Shown here: positions 53,172 to 61,075 of the stretch, in pieces
Numbering within the stretch: position 1 is the first letter of the stretch
Layout of the letters: every line of letters begins with the position of its first letter
DNA from: Pseudorhodoferax aquiterrae
GTDB lineage: Bacteria > Pseudomonadota > Gammaproteobacteria > Burkholderiales > Burkholderiaceae_C
Direction: 5' to 3'
NCBI RefSeq assembly: GCF_014652235.1
Contig: NZ_BMYK01000014.1
Span: forward strand, 82,569-146,568
Length of the DNA stretch: 64,000 nucleotides
Position numbers and translations under genes: made by a program
The notes under the pieces: generated by a model
The model's database searches: none
What the model saw: the letters and a program-made list of their open reading frames with translations, nothing else
Told to the model about the DNA's origin: nothing

Positions 53172-54536
53172 ATGCAAGACCTTGGCAACTGGACCCCTTC
53201 CTCCTGGCGTGCGCGCCCGGCCCTGCAACTGCCCGCCTATGCGGACGCGAACGCCCTGCGCGCCGCCGAGCAGCGCCTGGCTACCTCGCCGGCGCTGATC
53301 TTTCCGGGCGAGATCGCGCAGCTGCGCACGCGGCTCGCGGCCGTGGCGCGCGGCGAGGCCTTCCTGCTGCAGGGCGGCGATTGCGCCGAGAGCTTCGACG
53401 AGATCGGCCAGGACGCCGTGGAATCCACCTTCCGCGTGATCCTGCAGATGGCGGTGGTGCTCACCTACGCCGCCGCCTGCCCGGTGGTCAAGCTCGGCCG
53501 CATCGCCGGGCAGTTCGCCAAGCCGCGCTCCTCGGAAACCGAGACCGTGGACGGCTGCACCCTGCCCTCCTACCGCGGCGACATCGTCAACGGCAGCGCC
53601 TTCGACGCCGCGGCCCGCGCGCCCGACCCGGCCCGGCTGCTGACGGCCTACGCCCACTCCACCACCACGCTGAACCAGCTGCGCGCGCTGGCCCAGGGCG
53701 GCTTCGCCGACCTGCACGAGGTGCACCGCTGGACGGCCGACTTCGTGCGCACCAGCCCGCAGGGCGAGCGCTTCGCCGAACTGGCCGACCGCATCACCGA
53801 ATCGCTGGCCTTCATGGAGGCCTGCGGCTTCGACGCCGCGCGCACGCCGCAGCTGCATGCGGTGGAGTTCTACACCTCGCACGAGGCGCTGCACCTGCAC
53901 TACGAGCAGGCGCTCACGCGGCACGACGCGCGCAGCGGCCGCTGGTACGGCGGCTCGGCCCACATGCTGTGGCTGGGCGAGCGCACGCGCCAGCTGGACG
54001 GCGCCCACATCGAGTACCTGCGCGGCATCGACAACCCGGTGGGCGTCAAGCTCGGCCCCGGCGCCGTGGCCGACGACGTGCTGCGCCTGCTGGACCGGCT
54101 GGACCCGGACCAGACGCCCGGGCGCACCGTGCTGATCAGCCGCATGGGCAGCGACAAGGTGGCCGAGCGGCTGCCGCCGCTGCTGCGCGCGGTGCGCCGC
54201 GCCGGCCGCACGCCGGTGTGGTGCTGCGACCCCATGCACGGCAACACCGTGACGGCCTCCAACGGCTACAAGACGCGCGACTTCGGGCGCATCCTCACCG
54301 AGATGCGCGGCTTCTTCGCGGCGCACGCCCAGGAGGGCACCTACGCCGGCGGCCTGCACTTCGAGATGACGGGCCAGGACGTGACCGAGTGCCGCGGCGG
54401 CGCGCAGGCGCTGACCGACGCCGGCCTGGGCGACCGCTACCGCACCGCCTGCGACCCGCGCCTGAACGGCTCGCAAAGCCTGGAGCTGGCCTTCCAGATC
54501 GCCGACGTGCTGAAGGCCGCGCGGGCCGGGCGCTGA
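53172..54536 (+). CDS. Class II 3-deoxy-7-phosphoheptulonate synthase
   Basis: A 454-residue class II (plant/Mycobacterium type) DAHP synthase, the first step of the shikimate pathway: phosphoenolpyruvate plus erythrose 4-phosphate. Marks are [20 protein letters not shown] (metal-binding Cys), [65 protein letters not shown] (metal His), [15 protein letters not shown] (Glu) and [15 protein letters not shown] (Asp). Its stop codon TGA forms the outer edge of the second 223-bp repeat element. Confidence 0.95.
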   Translation: MQDLGNWTPSSWRARPALQLPAYADANALRAAEQRLATSPALIFPGEIAQLRTRLAAVARGEAFLLQGGDCAESFDEIGQDAVESTFRVILQMAVVLTYAAACPVVKLGRIAGQFAKPRSSETETVDGCTLPSYRGDIVNGSAFDAAARAPDPARLLTAYAHSTTTLNQLRALAQGGFADLHEVHRWTADFVRTSPQGERFAELADRITESLAFMEACGFDAARTPQLHAVEFYTSHEALHLHYEQALTRHDARSGRWYGGSAHMLWLGERTRQLDGAHIEYLRGIDNPVGVKLGPGAVADDVLRLLDRLDPDQTPGRTVLISRMGSDKVAERLPPLLRAVRRAGRTPVWCCDPMHGNTVTASNGYKTRDFGRILTEMRGFFAAHAQEGTYAGGLHFEMTGQDVTECRGGAQALTDAGLGDRYRTACDPRLNGSQSLELAFQIADVLKAARAGR

Positions 54537-54758
54537 GAACGTGTGAACGAACCGCTCACACCCACGCGAGGTCCCCAATGAGCACCTGTTTCCATCATGA
54601 CCGTCGCGCCAGGGGCCTCGCCCTTCGGGCCGGGGCGCGCCAGGCCGCATGCGGGCGTTGCGGTCCTTGCCCGGGCACGAGCCCGGGCTGCGGCCCGTGC
54701 CTACGCCTGCGGCCCGCCGCGACCCGTCGTGGGCGCGATCGGTTCATTCACACGTTCT
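54536..54758 (+). repeat. 223-bp repeat element with terminal inverted repeats, copy 2
   Basis: Same length and ends as 28132-28354 but inverted. It begins within the DAHP synthase stop codon region and ends four bases before the tctC stop. The left end forms a GTGTGA/TCACAC hairpin. It separates two convergent genes, so it could also act as a bidirectional transcription terminator. Confidence 0.8.
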
Positions 54759-54761
54759 GAG

Positions 54762-55730
54762 TCAGTCGAGCGACACGTTGGCCTTCCTCGCGAGTGCCGC
54801 ATAGCGCGCGGCCTCGCTGCGGAAGAACTTCGCCGCCTCCTCGGGCGAGGTCGGGCGGATCAGGTTGCCCTGCTTGGCCATCGCCTCGGCCACCTCGGGG
54901 CTGGCAAAGCCCCGGACGAAGGCATCGTGCACGCGCCGGACCTCGGCCGCCGGCATCCGGGCCGGGCCGACCACGGCGAACCAGCCTTCCACGTCGTAGT
55001 CCGGCAGGCCCTGCTCGGCGATGGTCGGGATCTCGGGCGCGGCCGGCGAGCGCTGCGCGCCGCACAGGCCGATGGCCTTGACCATGCCGCTCTTGATGTG
55101 GGCCTGGATGGCCGGCAGCGCGACCACGCCGAACTGCACCTGGCCGCCCAGCAGGTCGTTGACCATGGCGCCCGTGCCCTTGTAGGGCACATGGCGCACG
55201 CGTAGCCCGGCCTGCTCGACGAACATCTCGCCGGCCAGGTGGATGATGGTGCCGTTGCCCGAGGAGGCGTAGTTCAGCGCGTCCGGCTGGGCCTTGGCCA
55301 ACGCCACGAGCTCCTTGACGTTGCTGGCCGCCACGCCCTTGCCGGCCACCAGCACCAGCGGCGTGGCGCCGATCACGCTGATGGGGGTGAAGTCGGCGAT
55401 CGCATCGAACGGCATCTTCTTGTAGACCGCCGGGTTGATCACGTGGTTGTTGGAGACCAGCCCCAGCGTGAGCCCGTCGGGCGCGGCCTTGGCCACCACC
55501 GCGGCGCCCGTGATGCCGCCCGCGCCCGGCAGGTTCTCCACCACCAGCGGCGCACCCAGCGCCTTGCCCACGGCCACCGAGGCCGCGCGGGCGATCACGT
55601 CCACGCCCGAGCCGGCGCTGATGGGCAGGACCAGCCGCACGGGCTTGTCGCCCTGGGCGAAGGCCGGCAGGGCCAGCGCGGCGGCGGCGGCCAGCAGGCC
55701 GCGACGACGGATCGAGATCGGGTTGTGCAT
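54762..55730 (-). CDS. Bug/TctC-family periplasmic solute receptor (duplicate A)
   Basis: A 322-residue binding protein with signal peptide RRRGLLAAAAALALPAFA. Bug motifs are PVRLVLPISAGSGVDVIARAAS, VVENLPGAGGITGAAVVAKA, VPYKGTGAMVNDLLGGQVQFG and YDVEGWFAVVGPARM. It is about 90% identical by eye to the receptor at 59370-60344, and both stand behind a CaiB-type CoA-transferase gene, so they arose by a recent inverted duplication. GGAG precedes the ATG. This copy follows a truncated transferase gene and may have lost its normal promoter. Confidence 0.92.
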   Translation of the reverse strand: MHNPISIRRRGLLAAAAALALPAFAQGDKPVRLVLPISAGSGVDVIARAASVAVGKALGAPLVVENLPGAGGITGAAVVAKAAPDGLTLGLVSNNHVINPAVYKKMPFDAIADFTPISVIGATPLVLVAGKGVAASNVKELVALAKAQPDALNYASSGNGTIIHLAGEMFVEQAGLRVRHVPYKGTGAMVNDLLGGQVQFGVVALPAIQAHIKSGMVKAIGLCGAQRSPAAPEIPTIAEQGLPDYDVEGWFAVVGPARMPAAEVRRVHDAFVRGFASPEVAEAMAKQGNLIRPTSPEEAAKFFRSEAARYAALARKANVSLD

Positions 55731-55755
55731 CGTGTGTCTCCGTGGATGGATTGTT

Positions 55756-56268
55756 TCAGTGGGCGGCGGCCTGCTGCAGCGCGCCCAGGATTGCGTCGGT
55801 GTGCTCGCCCACCTTGGGCAGCGGCATGCGCACGCCGGGGCGGCGCCCGCCCAGCGTCAGCGGCAGCAGCACCACCTCGGTCGTGCCGCCGTCGTCGGTG
55901 GCCATGGGCACCAGGCCGCCGCTTTGCCGCAGGTGCGGATCGTCACAGAGCTGCTCGGGCCGCACGATGGGCGCATACGGGATGCCCGCGGCTTCGAGCC
56001 GCGGCGCAAGGTCCTCGACCCGGTGCTGCGCCAGGATTTCGCCCAGCAGGGCCAGCAGCTGCGGGCGCACCGCCACGCGCGCAGCGTTGTCGCGAAAGTC
56101 CGGCACCTGCAGCAGTTCTTCGCGCTCCAGCACCTGGCACAGCGTGGCGAACTGCTTGTCGCTGACGGCGCCGATGAACAGTTGCGCGCCAGCCGCCAGC
56201 GTGAACACGTCGTACACGCTCCAGGCCGACACGCGCGCGGGCATGGGCGGCGGCGGTTCGCCCGTCAT
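55756..56268 (-). pseudogene. 5'-truncated CaiB/BaiF CoA-transferase (duplicate A)
   Basis: The last 170 codons of a family III CoA-transferase, nearly the same as residues 226-396 of the intact gene at 58156-59346 (VSAWSVYDVFTLA, LCDDPHL, MPLPKVGEHTD). Similarity stops abruptly at the ATG at 56268; upstream is unrelated AT-richer DNA. The catalytic Asp and CoA-binding half are missing, so the product cannot be active. Confidence 0.85.
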
Positions 56269-57197
56269 GTCAAGTTGCGCGATCCCCGACGCCAAATGAA
56301 CCGCAACCGCCCCCAAGTTTGCGCGTTTCCGACCTCGAAACCGCCCACGATTCAACCAATCGCGAGTGAAACTTCGCAAACCTAAATCCAAACGCTTCCC
56401 AACTTGCGAAAGCGCGCAGGTAGTTGAATTTTTAATGAGCCTCCGAGCAGTTTAGAACGGAATTGGTCCACCAAACGACCAAAGATTGCCGCTTTCGCAA
56501 GTTCGCGGGCGTTTTGAGCGAAGAATTTCCAGATTTTTCATGGCGACTGGATGTCAACGTTCATCACCGCTCAAAAAAAGCGCCGGATCAAGCCCCGAGG
56601 TCCGCAACACGCCGATTTTCGCGAAATTCATCGGCTAAAGTCTGTCTTTGCAGCGATAAGCGATCACGCGGAGTGCTTGTGGGAAAAAACGATCCGTTTT
56701 CGGAGCGTGAGCACAATCAAAATGCAACCCAACTTGATGACATGAACCACAACATGCTCCGCTGTTTCAGCCTTGGAATAAGCGTTCCGGAACAAGTGGA
56801 TCGGGTGCACCTACGGCATCTCATGTGGTCGAATTCGTCGGCTCATCCTCGCGCGCTCGAAAATTGAATCAATTTTTGATACAACGAAGCGTTCCTTGGC
56901 AAAGTTACCCGTATCGCCCATTCAGATGACAGACCCGCACCACCATCAAGCTTTACGACAATCTTCGCCGATCCAAATCAAAAATTTTTATCCCACTCCC
57001 ACGAGAGGCGCAAGATAAGGGCCACAGTCTCAAGCATTCGCACAAGCCTCTACTACTGTGCTATCCCATCGGCCACCGTGGCCTAATAGAGCATGTCGGG
57101 AGGCCACAATTCTCCTTGCGCCGACCAAGCCTTCGGCGAAGGGGGCAACACGTTCGGCCGGAATGGACGCAAAGCAATCGAGGAACAGACGCGACGC

Positions 57198-57290
57198 TCA
57201 CGCGGACAGCACTTTGTACCAGTGAATGACGAAAAAAATCATCGCCAGCGCCCAACTGCCTACGACCATCACGTAAAACAGGACACTCAT
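57198..57290 (-). CDS. Possible 30-residue single-helix membrane peptide
   Basis: MSVLFYVMVVGSWALAMIFF followed by VIHWYKVLSA and a stop. It is entirely one membrane helix with a basic/aromatic end, like known small membrane subunits, but there is no good ribosome site and it lies in decayed DNA. Confidence 0.22.
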   Translation of the reverse strand: MSVLFYVMVVGSWALAMIFFVIHWYKVLSA

Positions 57291-57366
57291 CCTGTCGGGG
57301 CAAAAATTAACAAAATCCCGAAATAGCTTCTCCACCACTTACCTCGCCATCAGAGTGCGTAGCAGC

Positions 57367-57812
57367 TTATATTATGCTCCTTAAGACGGCATAGCAACCA
57401 ATTCCCCCCACCAAGAGAAATTGCGACTGCTTGATTATTTCTCCTTCGTCTGGCAGACGGTTCAGAATCCTGCCACCCCCTGAATCCGCGTCACGATCCA
57501 ACGAGGCCAAAGTACAAATCATTATCAGAAGACAGGAGTAAACAAGTAAACAGACAAAAACAAAGTAAAAGCGGCCTGATAGCACTGGAAGTGCGCTCGA
57601 TGCCTTGATGTCAAAAATGCAGAAATAGACAACGTGGCCGAGGGCCAAAGCAACTGCCCGTCTTTCATTGCGCCGCGAAAGGGGTATTTTTGTTTTCCAT
57701 CGCGCTTGCCTGGAAACACGTAATGGGTGATCACAATGAATACAAAGGGCAATGCGATTAGCAACGCGACAGCCGAGAACACCCAACTTGTGTAGCTATT
57801 AGAAATATCCAT
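57367..57812 (-). pseudogene. Frameshifted small membrane-protein gene
   Basis: The start at 57812 encodes MDISNSYTSWVFSAVALLIA and PFVFIVITHYVFPGKRDGK, one membrane helix and a basic loop, then the frame loses sense near AMKDGQLL. In a neighbouring frame the sequence goes on as LGHVVYFCIFDIKA, SGRFYFVFVCLLVYSCLLIM and FLLVGGIGCYAVLRSII, ending at 57367. Joined, they give a protein of about 145 residues with three or four membrane helices. A single frameshift near 57650 explains the break. Family not recognised. Confidence 0.5.
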
Positions 57813-58155
57813 TCAAGCAACGTCGTACCAAACGAGACAACAAACGGCCAGCCCAAGCGGGCCACGGAAGCAAAGTATCCCCACTCGCTGCGCAGATCAG
57901 CGGGAACGCCCTCGCTGCAACTAAATTTCTTCCGCAGTGCGATGAAGAATCAGTTGGCCGTGTGGAGGCATGCTCCGTAGGACCGAAAAAGCGACCAAAG
58001 CCAAGTCCCAAAAGATGAGCTCAGCCATTCCCAAAGGGAAGCGCTGAGCAGCCAAAACATCGCTTCACCTCCGCACCTGGCATGCCTAAAGTCCCGTCCA
58101 CCGTCAGCTCTGGCCAGCCGGCCCGCGGCGACATCCCGACAACGAAGGAGCACGC

Positions 58156-59346
58156 ATGCCATCCCCCACGCCGCCATCAGCGGTCGTCGCCCCGCCCTCG
58201 CCCACATCGCTCCCGCTCACCGGCATCCGCGTGCTCGAGTTCACCCACATGGTCATGGGCCCCACCTGCGGCATGATCCTCGCGGACCTCGGAGCCGAAG
58301 TCATCAAGGTCGAGCCACCCGGCGGCGACAAAACCCGCAAGCTGCCCGGCCTGGGCATCGGGTTCTTTCGCAGCTTCAACCGAAACAAGAAAAGCATCGT
58401 GCTGGACATCACCAGCGAAGAAGGCCGGGACACCGCCGCCGAGCTGGCCGGCCAGTGCGACGTCGTGCTCGAGAACTTCCGCCCGGGGCTCATGGAGAAG
58501 CTCGGTCTGGACCACGCCACGCTGTCCGAGCGTTTCCCGAAACTCATCTACGTCACCCACAAAGGCTTCCTGCCCGGCCCGTACGAGCACCGCCTCGCCC
58601 TCGACGAAGTCGTGCAAATGATGGGCGGCCTCTCGTACATGACCGGGCCGGCCGGCCGGCCCCTGCGCGCTGGCACGAGCGTCAACGACATTATGGGCGG
58701 CATGTTCGGCGCCATCGGCGTGCTGGCCGCGCTGCGCGAACGCGACCGCACCGGCCGCGGACAGGAGGTGCAAAGCGCGCTCTTTGAGAACTGCGTCTTC
58801 CTCGCCTCCCAGCACATGCAGCAGTACCTCATGACGGGCGAGGCCCCGCCGCCCATGCCGTCGCGCGTGTCGGCCTGGAGCGTGTACGACGTGTTCACGC
58901 TGGCGGGCGGCGCGCAGCTGTTCATCGGCGCCGTCAGCGACAAGCAGTTCGCCACGCTGTGCCAGGTGCTGGGGCGTGAAGAGCTGCTGCAGGTTCCGGG
59001 CTTTCGCGACAACGCTTCGCGCGTGGCGGTGCGCCCGCAGCTGCTGGCCGTGCTGGGCGAGATCCTCGCGCAGCACCGGGTCGAAGAACTCACGCCGCGG
59101 CTCGAGGCCGCTGGCATCCCGTATGCGCCCATCGTGCGGCCCGAGCAGCTCTGCGACGATCCGCACCTCAAGCAGAGCGGCGGCCTCGTGCCCATGGCCA
59201 CCGACGACGGCGGCACGACCGAGGTGGTGCTGCTGCCGCTGACCCTGGGCGGGCGCCGCCCCGGCGTGCGCATGCCGCTGCCCAAGGTGGGCGAACACAC
59301 CGACGAGATCCTGGGGGCCCTGCGGCAGCAGCACGCCACCCACTGA
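58156..59346 (+). CDS. Family III (CaiB/BaiF) CoA-transferase
   Basis: A 396-residue CoA-transferase. Typical sequences are LPLTGIRVLEFTHMVMGPTC, LADLGAEVIKVEPPGGD, SFNRNKKSIVLDI, and the catalytic Asp150 in LALDEVVQMMGGLSYMTGPA. The family moves CoA between organic acids (formyl/oxalyl, succinyl/mesaconate, carnitine). AAGGAG six bases before the ATG supports the start. The receptor gene follows 23 bases later, so an organic acid taken up through Bug may be activated by this enzyme. A truncated inverted copy lies at 55756-56268. Confidence 0.93.
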   Translation: MPSPTPPSAVVAPPSPTSLPLTGIRVLEFTHMVMGPTCGMILADLGAEVIKVEPPGGDKTRKLPGLGIGFFRSFNRNKKSIVLDITSEEGRDTAAELAGQCDVVLENFRPGLMEKLGLDHATLSERFPKLIYVTHKGFLPGPYEHRLALDEVVQMMGGLSYMTGPAGRPLRAGTSVNDIMGGMFGAIGVLAALRERDRTGRGQEVQSALFENCVFLASQHMQQYLMTGEAPPPMPSRVSAWSVYDVFTLAGGAQLFIGAVSDKQFATLCQVLGREELLQVPGFRDNASRVAVRPQLLAVLGEILAQHRVEELTPRLEAAGIPYAPIVRPEQLCDDPHLKQSGGLVPMATDDGGTTEVVLLPLTLGGRRPGVRMPLPKVGEHTDEILGALRQQHATH

Positions 59347-59369
59347 GAATCCAACAACGGAGACAGACG

Positions 59370-60344
59370 ATGAACACACCGACCCGAATCTTGATCCGCC
59401 GCCGCGGCCTGCTGGCCGCCGGCGCCGCGGTGGCGCTGCCGGCCCTGGCCCAGAACGACAAGCCTGTGCGGCTGATCCTGCCCATCAGCGCCGGCTCCGG
59501 CGTGGACGTCATCGCGCGCGCCGCCTCGGCGGCCGTGGGCAAGGCGCTGGGCGCACCACTGGTGGTCGAGAACCTGCCGGGGGCGGGCGGCATCACCGGC
59601 GCCGCGGTGGTGGCCAAGGCCGCGCCGGATGGCCTGACCTTGGGCATGGTGTCGAACAACCACGTGATCAACCCGGCCGTCTACAAGAAGATGCCGTTCG
59701 ACGCGATCGCCGACTTCACGCCCATCAGCGTGATTGGTGCCACGCCGCTGGTGCTGGTGGCCGGCAAAGGTGTGGCGGCAAGCAACGTCAAGGAGCTCGT
59801 GGCGCTGGCCAAGGCCCAGCCGGACGCGCTGAACTACGCCTCCTCGGGCAACGGCACCATCATCCACCTGGCCGGCGAGATGTTCGTCGAGCAGGCCGGG
59901 CTGCGCGTGCGCCACATCCCGTACAAGGGCACGGGCCCCATGGTCAACGACCTGCTGGGCGGCCAGGTGCAGTTCGGCGTGGTCGCACTGCCGGCCATCC
60001 AGGCCCACATCAAGAGCGGCATGGTCAAGGCCATCGGCCTGTGCGGCGCGCAGCGCTCGCCGGCCGCGCCCGAGATCCCGACGATCGCGGAGCAGGGCCT
60101 GCCGAACTACGACGTGGAGGGCTGGGTCGCAGTCATTGGCCCTGCGAAGCTGGCCGAGGCCGAGGTCAGGCGCGTGCACGACGCCTTCGTGCGCGGCTTC
60201 GCCAGCCCCGAGGTGGTCGAGGCCATGGCCAGGCAGGGCAACGTGATCCGGCCGACCTCGCCCGAGGAGGCGGCCAGGTTCTTCCGCAGCGAGGCTGCGC
60301 GCTACGCGGAGCTGGCCAAGAAAGCCAAGGTTGTGCTGGAGTGA
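59370..60344 (+). CDS. Bug/TctC-family periplasmic solute receptor (duplicate B)
   Basis: A 324-residue receptor with signal peptide IRRRGLLAAGAAVALPALA. It has the same motifs as duplicate A with scattered replacements (for example LILPISAGSG, HIPYKGTGPMVND, VEGWVAVIGPAKL). It is in one operon with the intact CoA-transferase. The GGAG site lies in the 23-base gap. This is probably the working copy. Confidence 0.93.
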   Translation: MNTPTRILIRRRGLLAAGAAVALPALAQNDKPVRLILPISAGSGVDVIARAASAAVGKALGAPLVVENLPGAGGITGAAVVAKAAPDGLTLGMVSNNHVINPAVYKKMPFDAIADFTPISVIGATPLVLVAGKGVAASNVKELVALAKAQPDALNYASSGNGTIIHLAGEMFVEQAGLRVRHIPYKGTGPMVNDLLGGQVQFGVVALPAIQAHIKSGMVKAIGLCGAQRSPAAPEIPTIAEQGLPNYDVEGWVAVIGPAKLAEAEVRRVHDAFVRGFASPEVVEAMARQGNVIRPTSPEEAARFFRSEAARYAELAKKAKVVLE

Positions 60345-60556
60345 ACGCGTTGCGTCCTCTAGACGTTCGGAAATGCCAGCTTCGCGCGCCGGCGCCTCCG
60401 GCACCGGCTGACACATCGACTTTGAACCTTCGTGTGTCCGCGCCAATCACTTACGCCCACAGCTAGCGGCTAAAATCGGTCAGGCGCTGCCCCGAGGCGC
60501 CTTCTCAGAATCGCGTACTCCTACAGAGCCCTAACTCATGCATACAGGTTTGGCTG

Positions 60557-61075
60557 TTGATTGAGACACTCGAAAACATCCCAGGGTATTTGAGCGCCTT
60601 GATAGGCTCCTCCGAAGTGGTCGAATCTCATTACCTCGAGCGTGCTTACCATGGCACATCCAAGGTGGCGCCGGACGATGCTCGCCGGGAATTGGGCCTT
60701 CCCCGTCGCGGGGACGTGCTGGATCTTCTGCTTCATGTCGAGCCTCCACCGCAGTGGGACACGGAGCGCTCGGCATTCCGAGGCACGGTTCCTTTTCCGG
60801 CATATCCTGCTTTCCCACACCAGTCGGCCGCCGAATGGGCAGCCGAACACGGCTGGGTTTATGAAGTGTGCGGCTTTCGTGGTTACGAGTTGAATTCACT
60901 GCTCGATTTAAGGATACCCAATGGAAGAGGTGGTTTTAGAAGGCCGCTGATGCAGGAAAACGAGACGGCCATTCCAGCTCGTGTACCCTGTCGTTTCATT
61001 ACCAAGGTTGGGCAAGTGCTGCAAGGGCGGTCAGGACTGGTGGTCGAGTGGTGCACTGATTGGAGTTGCTCATGA
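60557..61075 (+). CDS. Probable ADP-ribosyltransferase toxin (enterotoxin-A-like fold)
   Basis: A 172-residue protein starting at a TTG (no ATG fits; the start is uncertain) and overlapping the next gene by four bases. Its order of motifs matches heat-labile enterotoxin A subunits: first strand ERAYHGTSKVAPDDAR (His32 or a nearby Arg instead of the toxin's Arg), a GLPRRGD turn, LLLHVE, SAFRGT at the place of the S-T-S strand, HQSAAEWAAEHGWVYEVCG, and QENETAIPARVP, where Glu134-x-Glu136 corresponds to the catalytic ExE. I infer mono-ADP-ribosyl transfer from NAD. There is no signal peptide, so it acts inside the cell or is delivered. GC is lower than the flanks. Confidence 0.6.
   Translation: MIETLENIPGYLSALIGSSEVVESHYLERAYHGTSKVAPDDARRELGLPRRGDVLDLLLHVEPPPQWDTERSAFRGTVPFPAYPAFPHQSAAEWAAEHGWVYEVCGFRGYELNSLLDLRIPNGRGGFRRPLMQENETAIPARVPCRFITKVGQVLQGRSGLVVEWCTDWSCS

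Larger units (their letters stand above)
56269..58080. other. AT-richer decayed DNA between inverted duplicate arms
   Basis: About 1.8 kb with lower GC than the surroundings. I see no intact gene between 56269 and 57190. The rest holds a possible small membrane peptide and a frameshifted membrane-protein gene (listed separately). No transposase, tRNA or direct repeats were found. It is probably the remainder of an inserted element. Confidence 0.55.

Noticed and set aside
56463..56867. 134-codon plus-strand frame in the AT-richer DNA
   Set aside because: Low-complexity composition without hydrophobic core or motifs and no ribosome site; judged chance.
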